The notes below the pieces were generated by a model. It ran no database searches. It was given only the letters and a program-made list of their open reading frames with translations, and was not told where the DNA came from. This document shows positions 59,640 through 64,000 of a stretch of 64,000 nucleotides of DNA, one piece after another. This stretch comes from Liolophura sinensis (Eukaryota > Mollusca > Polyplacophora > Chitonida > Chitonidae), in the NCBI RefSeq assembly GCF_032854445.1, contig NC_088300.1:79397084-79461083 (forward strand). The letters are read 5' to 3'. The number at the start of each line of letters is the position of its first letter. The first letter of the stretch is position 1. A program made the position numbers and the translations under genes.

Positions 59640-62040
59640 AGGTAATTGTCATACATTGCCATCAGTGTTCTGACAAAAGCTTAACAACTTCTGTGATTTC
59701 CTCAAATCAAATTCTATAATAAAAAATTATAATCGGTGTTACAAATACACAATAAACGTGACCACATGTCAGATACTGAACAGTGTTACTGCTTTAGTCA
59801 GAAATAGACCAATATCCATATGTACTTCTGCTTCAGTCTACCTACATACTTCACAGGACGCCGGTTTCAAGTCGATAAGTTGAATAAAATGTTATTGCCA
59901 ACTATATCACATATAAGTGTTTCGCAACATGCAACAACTGGTGATTCTGCCGCGGGTGCCGCATAGTAAACCTTTCTCATCAACTCGCTATATGGTATAA
60001 TAGCACAGTTATTTGTGGTTATTGTGTTGTGTGTGTGTGTGTGGTATGGTAAACCTTTCCTATCAACCCGTTATATGGTATAATAGCACATTTACTTGTG
60101 GTTATTGTGTTGTGTGCGTGTGTGGTATGGTAAACCTTTCTCATCAACTATATGGTAAAATAGCACAGTTACTTGTGGTTATTGTGTTGTGTGTGTGTGT
60201 GTGTGGTATGGTAAACCTTTCTCATCAACTCGCTATATGGTATAATAGCATAGTTATTTGTGGTTATTGTGTTGTGTGTGTGTGGTACGGTAAACCTTTG
60301 TTATCAACTCGCTATATGGTATAATAGCACATCTAGTTGTGGTTATTGTGTTGTGGGTGGTATGGTAAGCCTTTGTTATCACTCACTATCATATGTGTTA
60401 TATAGTCGTTGTGATACCACACTTACTTGTGGTTAGTGTTCAACGTGACATGCAGTGGTAGGCGTTTCTCATCAATCTTTCTCATCAACTGCGTGGCTGT
60501 ATATGGTATAGTCAGCGTTGTTATGCCTTGTTCTATTTGCACAAGCCTTGTAAGAAAGCAGTTGGTTGATGAAATCGTAATCCTATAAAATACATCCTTG
60601 TAACACATACTTGTTCTTTCAAATCCCATTCATACTTATCTATAGATTTACCAAAGTACAAAGTTCTTTTCTATAATCCATATGTGTGAGGATTATCACC
60701 TGGGTGTTTGGATTAGCCCGTCATGTTTGTATAGCATTAATTTTCTCAGTCAGAGTAAACATTAACAACAGCAAAACTTTTCCACGAGTCGTGCAAAAAT
60801 TTATTGAATGTATCTATTTTTACAAAAAAAATGTCTGTGGTTACAATCAACTGTGGCTTTAAACAGCAATTAGACTGGCTTGACATTTGACTTGGAGGCA
60901 TGGTATACTTTGATCACAAACTTAGAATCACGTGGTAACCATGTTAAAATCATCGTCTAGCTCAGAATTGGCGAAATAAAACAGATACTTGGCAGACTTT
61001 TGCCAGATTAGTTGCAGTTGTCTCTCCAAACAAATCAATTAGCAGGTAATTATTAATAGTCTGAAAATATCCAGACAGACTATAAACAACAATTAGGCAA
61101 TTAACACACTTCTGGGCATGATGAAAAATACTAATGACACAAAGCCCGACCGTTTATCTGTCCATATCTTTAAACTATGTCTGGCAAACTTGTTATGAAT
61201 GATTGTCAGCATGGCGGAACGTATAATGTCGTAGATATGAGATAGACAACATTCTTACACAAATCTGATATGAGATATTATACCCGGTACTTTGTTCGTT
61301 TGAAATATGACTTTTCTTCACATTTAGCGGTAACAAACATCGCACTCGCGGTGTGCTGAACCACCAAAAACTCGATACCTACGTGCAGTTTTAAACTTAT
61401 TAACTGTATTTAAGCGTATACTTTATGCATCGCCTGTATGGGGTCACCGATGTTCCCCCATAAGTGGATGATAGAACGTGATGTATATGGTTATGACGTT
61501 GACACTGTATGTATACCAGAGGATCGTATTATCCCATTATCACAATATTTAATACGCAAGGGGGCAAACATGTTGGAAAGGGGGCTTAAAACGTCGAAAA
61601 AATACAAATTTATTTTGCACTTTATAATAAAACCTTGGAACAATTAATAAGCTTTGAATTTTGGACTTTAGTTCATTAAGTTTTTAACCTCAAAGACCTT
61701 GGTGAATATGTTTTCATATGCAGCTGAATAACGCGCATGCGGCCAAAAAACCCCAAAACATAAAGAGTACCTTCTTGCAAAATGAAATTAAAAGGCTTCG
61801 TATTACTTTAATTTCACCCTTAACAAAAAATTGTCTGTTTGTGTACTTTTGAAAGTCATGGTTTTAATCTGTCTGACAAGTGGTCCAAACTCAGCCGTGG
61901 TTAACTGCAATAGTCTGGAACAATACACAATTAACATAGATAGTGACAGATAATGAGGGATTATCCCTGTCTGACGAGGTGAAAACAATGCCTAAATGAA
62001 TAATTGAATGACACCGCTGGATATGAACCAATGTGGCGTT
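59640..62040 (+). repeat. Old tandem segmental duplication, copy 2
   Basis: Partner of 55620-58300. It lacks the SINE and the 69- and 19-bp arrays of copy 1 but contains its own array at 59945-60400. An extra stretch at about 61440-61640 with a 69-residue open frame has no match in copy 1. Confidence 0.8.
59945..60400. repeat. About 80-bp minisatellite with (GT)n core, five to six copies
   Basis: Unit CGCTATATGGTATAATAGCA, CAGTTATTTGTGGTTATTGT, GTTGTGTGTGTGTGTGTGGT, ATGGTAAACCTTTCTCATCA. GT tract length differs between copies. Copy 1 of the duplication has one related unit at about 56490-56540 (ATATTTGTGGTTTGTGTGCT). Confidence 0.9.
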
Positions 62041-62394
62041 CACAGACCTCCATTATTAGGCCCTAACTTCAGACATCTGCATGAATGGAAACAAGATCTG
62101 ATTAATCGTATGCAAACTGAGGGAATGTTTTACATGAAGTTTAATGTCATCTGTTGGTCACGTGACATCAGTACAGCCAGATTCCACCAGTGGTTAGTGC
62201 ACAATCATAACCATAAACTTAGTAATTTACTTTAAGAACTCTGAAAGCAAAAAACGATTGATAGCAGGTATTCTACAGGTGATGAGATAATCGATGTACG
62301 TGTACATAACTACTGAACTTCGTCACACACCGTTTCCAATGCAAACAGATTTTTAGTACTTTTGATCACACGGAGCAAACGTGCTCTGAAATGT

Positions 62395-62530
62395 GCCCAT
62401 CAGTAATCCCTAGGTGTGAGGATTATCACCTGGCTGTTTGGATTAGCCCGTGTCTATACTGTAGATCAAAGCACAAGACCCCGAGAACACAACAACAACG
62501 CATTTCTCACGACTGTTCATAGCGTGTAAT
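62395..62530 (+). repeat. Third, partial copy of the duplicated segment
   Basis: GTGTGAGGATTATCACCTGG and CTGTTTGGATTAGCCCG match 60684-60720 almost perfectly. GAGAACACAACAACAACGCA then resembles the following part of copies 1 and 2. Confidence 0.65.
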
Positions 62531-63197
62531 CTTTCCCACTATTCTACATGGTATTATTTACCAAGGATGGTTTAATGTCCTTGCATACTTTTTTAACAAG
62601 TTTGAACAAATCCAATTCAGGCATAGTGCAAATCTTCTCCCTTATTAAGGCGTTGATTTTCAATTCTTTACTCAGTAAGCCATGGAATATAAATATATAT
62701 GGTGTAACTTTATACACATCGGTCTGTTTTATAGAAAAATAAAGGCCAAATTTATATTCTTAAATATATTTTTTACTGCAGATGCATAGCCTTATCTAAA
62801 AACTGATCATACACCCTTCTAAAATACATAGACAATTTTATAATTTTCACTTAATGAATTTCCGGTATATTCGTTTTGCAAAACGAATTCTCCAGCTTTA
62901 GGTAAGAGTGACAGACTACTTATCTCAGGTGTTACTAACATTCAGACCACTTCTCACAGCTCGCGCGACCGCACCTACCCTCATGCCCACAATGTTTGCC
63001 CACAAGGCCTTTGTGTTGCAGCCTTGGACAGCGCTCGAGTTTTGTGTAGGCATTCTAGAGCTGATCTGAAGATAATAATCTCAGGAAATTGGTCTCGCCA
63101 TTTCTCACCCAGACACCCCCTAGTGGGCCCCGGAGACCCACGCGATCAAGTGGTTTGTCTGATCGTATGATCACTGACACCCCACTCCCCACTGCCC

Positions 63198-63213
63198 CAC
63201 GTGCATATAAATA
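63198..63213 (+). promoter_or_regulatory. E-box and TATA box of paralogue C
   Basis: CACGTG (63198-63203) directly precedes TATAAATA (63206-63213), after a C-rich run ACACCCCACTCCCCACTGCC. Position and sequence resemble the paralogue B promoter. Confidence 0.55.
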
Positions 63214-63237
63214 CCCATGGGTACACAGGAAAGTCAT

Positions 63238-63361
63238 TCTTACCTTCAACCGACGATACAAGAGCTTCTCTGACCTTACCTCAATAACTGGTGCCTGCAT
63301 TGTGGAAGTCTACTCCTGGACACTACCTTACCATCTTATAATCTGGTTCAGATAGTGCAAA
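63238..63361 (+). other. Non-coding first exon of paralogue C (predicted)
   Basis: From about 25 bases past the TATA box to the donor GCAAA/GTAAGT (63361/63362). I see no ATG in it. It splices to the acceptor GTTGTCAG before 63717, placing the start codon 6 bases into exon 2. Confidence 0.5.
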
Positions 63362-63722
63362 GTAAGTAAACCGTTCCGAAAAACCTTGGTCTGCTGATAA
63401 CACTAAACTCTGTCAATAATGAAACGTTGACAGTTAACAAAGAAGGAAATTGGGTATTCTCTCTATATCTTACTACGATAGTTTCTTCATGACAAATTTA
63501 CAACAAACATCCCAGTTGTTAACATCTGAGCATCTAGCTTGTGAGAATTAGTAAATATTAAACTTTGGTGTTTGCACAATCAAGGTATATGTTAGAAGGC
63601 ACGTAACATTCAGAAAAATGCATGAAATAAACACTTAAAACACTCTATAGGCAGAACTCTATTGGAAAATCCATGTTGACCAGGTAACTTATGTATATAT
63701 ATATATTTGTTGTCAGGACATA

Positions 63723-64000
63723 ATGGAGGGTCAATCGCAGCACTGTTGCATTGTCAATAACTTGCGAGATATCCTGGAGAACTACGCCTGGAAGAAATAC
63801 CTACGCTCTACCCGCATGTCCAAGCGCCTGTTCCAGAAGAAAGAGAAGCACATGTTCGATATACAGTGGAACTTTGTGGACTTCAAACACACGACGGTCT
63901 CCACGACAAACGGCCTGGACGATTCCATCGTTCCCTTGGAGTTTGGGACACCAGTGATTCACCGCAGTCGTTCTAAGTGCAAGAGAGGAGAAGATAACCC
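63723..64000 (+). CDS. ETX/MTX2-like pore-forming family protein, paralogue C (partial)
   Basis: First 92 codons of a third family member, cut by the window edge. Landmarks shared with A and B in the same order and spacing: ENYAWKKY (19-26), FDIQWNFVDF (45-54) and EFGTP (73-77). The start codon is fixed by the acceptor CAG/GACATA just before it, as in A (CAG/GGACAGT). The segment contains only the N-terminal region, so the pore-forming domain lies beyond the window; the family call rests on similarity to A and B. Codon use is more GC-rich than in A and B. Confidence 0.75.
   Translation, partial: MEGQSQHCCIVNNLRDILENYAWKKYLRSTRMSKRLFQKKEKHMFDIQWNFVDFKHTTVSTTNGLDDSIVPLEFGTPVIHRSRSKCKRGEDN

Noticed and set aside
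61438-61647. 69-residue plus-strand frame in the duplicated segment
   Set aside because: No counterpart in the sister segment and no gene signals; not enough to call a gene.

Overview
The window is eukaryotic genomic DNA. It is AT-rich and gene-poor, with spliced genes, TATA-type promoters, AATAAA poly(A) signals, tRNA-derived SINEs with A/T-rich or TGAG/CATT-type tails, retrotransposon relics, and about twenty tandem arrays covering roughly a fifth of the sequence. The SINE types and the gypsy-like pol relic suggest a lophotrochozoan animal, most likely a mollusc. This is inference from repeat style; no species marker was seen.

Genes. Three paralogous genes encode leaderless proteins of about 300 residues: gene A (minus strand, coding exon 5486-6406), gene B (plus strand, coding exon 21071-21970) and gene C (plus strand, starts at 63723 and runs off the window). 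All three look like the ETX/MTX2 (aerolysin-like, LIN-24-type) beta-pore-forming superfamily. All appear to share one layout: a TATA-like box, a non-coding first exon of about 110-130 bases ending in a GTAAG-type donor, one intron, and the whole reading frame in exon 2. A fourth gene can be assembled across 12 kb (35143-47170): a signal-peptide exon, a cysteine-rich exon and a short last exon, giving a secreted protein of about 156 residues that I do not recognise. A few small open frames or exon-like stretches are listed at low confidence.

Layout. 1-1.9 kb: 27-bp minisatellite with two SINE pieces. 5.3-8.1 kb: gene A, with a 39-bp array in its intron. 10.7-13.3 kb: SINEs, a 48-bp array and an (AT)n run. 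14.9-15.8 kb: 76-bp array with internal (AT)n. 20.4-22.2 kb: gene B. 24.3-24.9 kb: 51-bp array. 29.7-31.4 kb: SINEs. 32.9-34.8 kb: two arrays. 35.1-47.3 kb: the secreted-protein gene. Its intron 1 holds a SINE, a LINE 3' end and five or more arrays. Its intron 2 holds an array copied from the exon 2/donor boundary, a SINE and a decayed gypsy-like retrotransposon. 47.5-50.8 kb: 60-, 83- and 37-bp arrays. 53.2-54.8 kb: SINEs. 55.6-62.1 kb: an old tandem segmental duplication just upstream of gene C.

Main themes. Minisatellites here can be traced to single-copy parents. The intron-2 array descends from a working splice donor whose +1 G is T in every array copy. In the 55.6-62.1 kb duplication each copy has grown its own arrays where the sister copy has a single unit. 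The ETX/MTX2-like paralogues are the best candidates for a functional system (innate defence or cell-death effectors, by inference).
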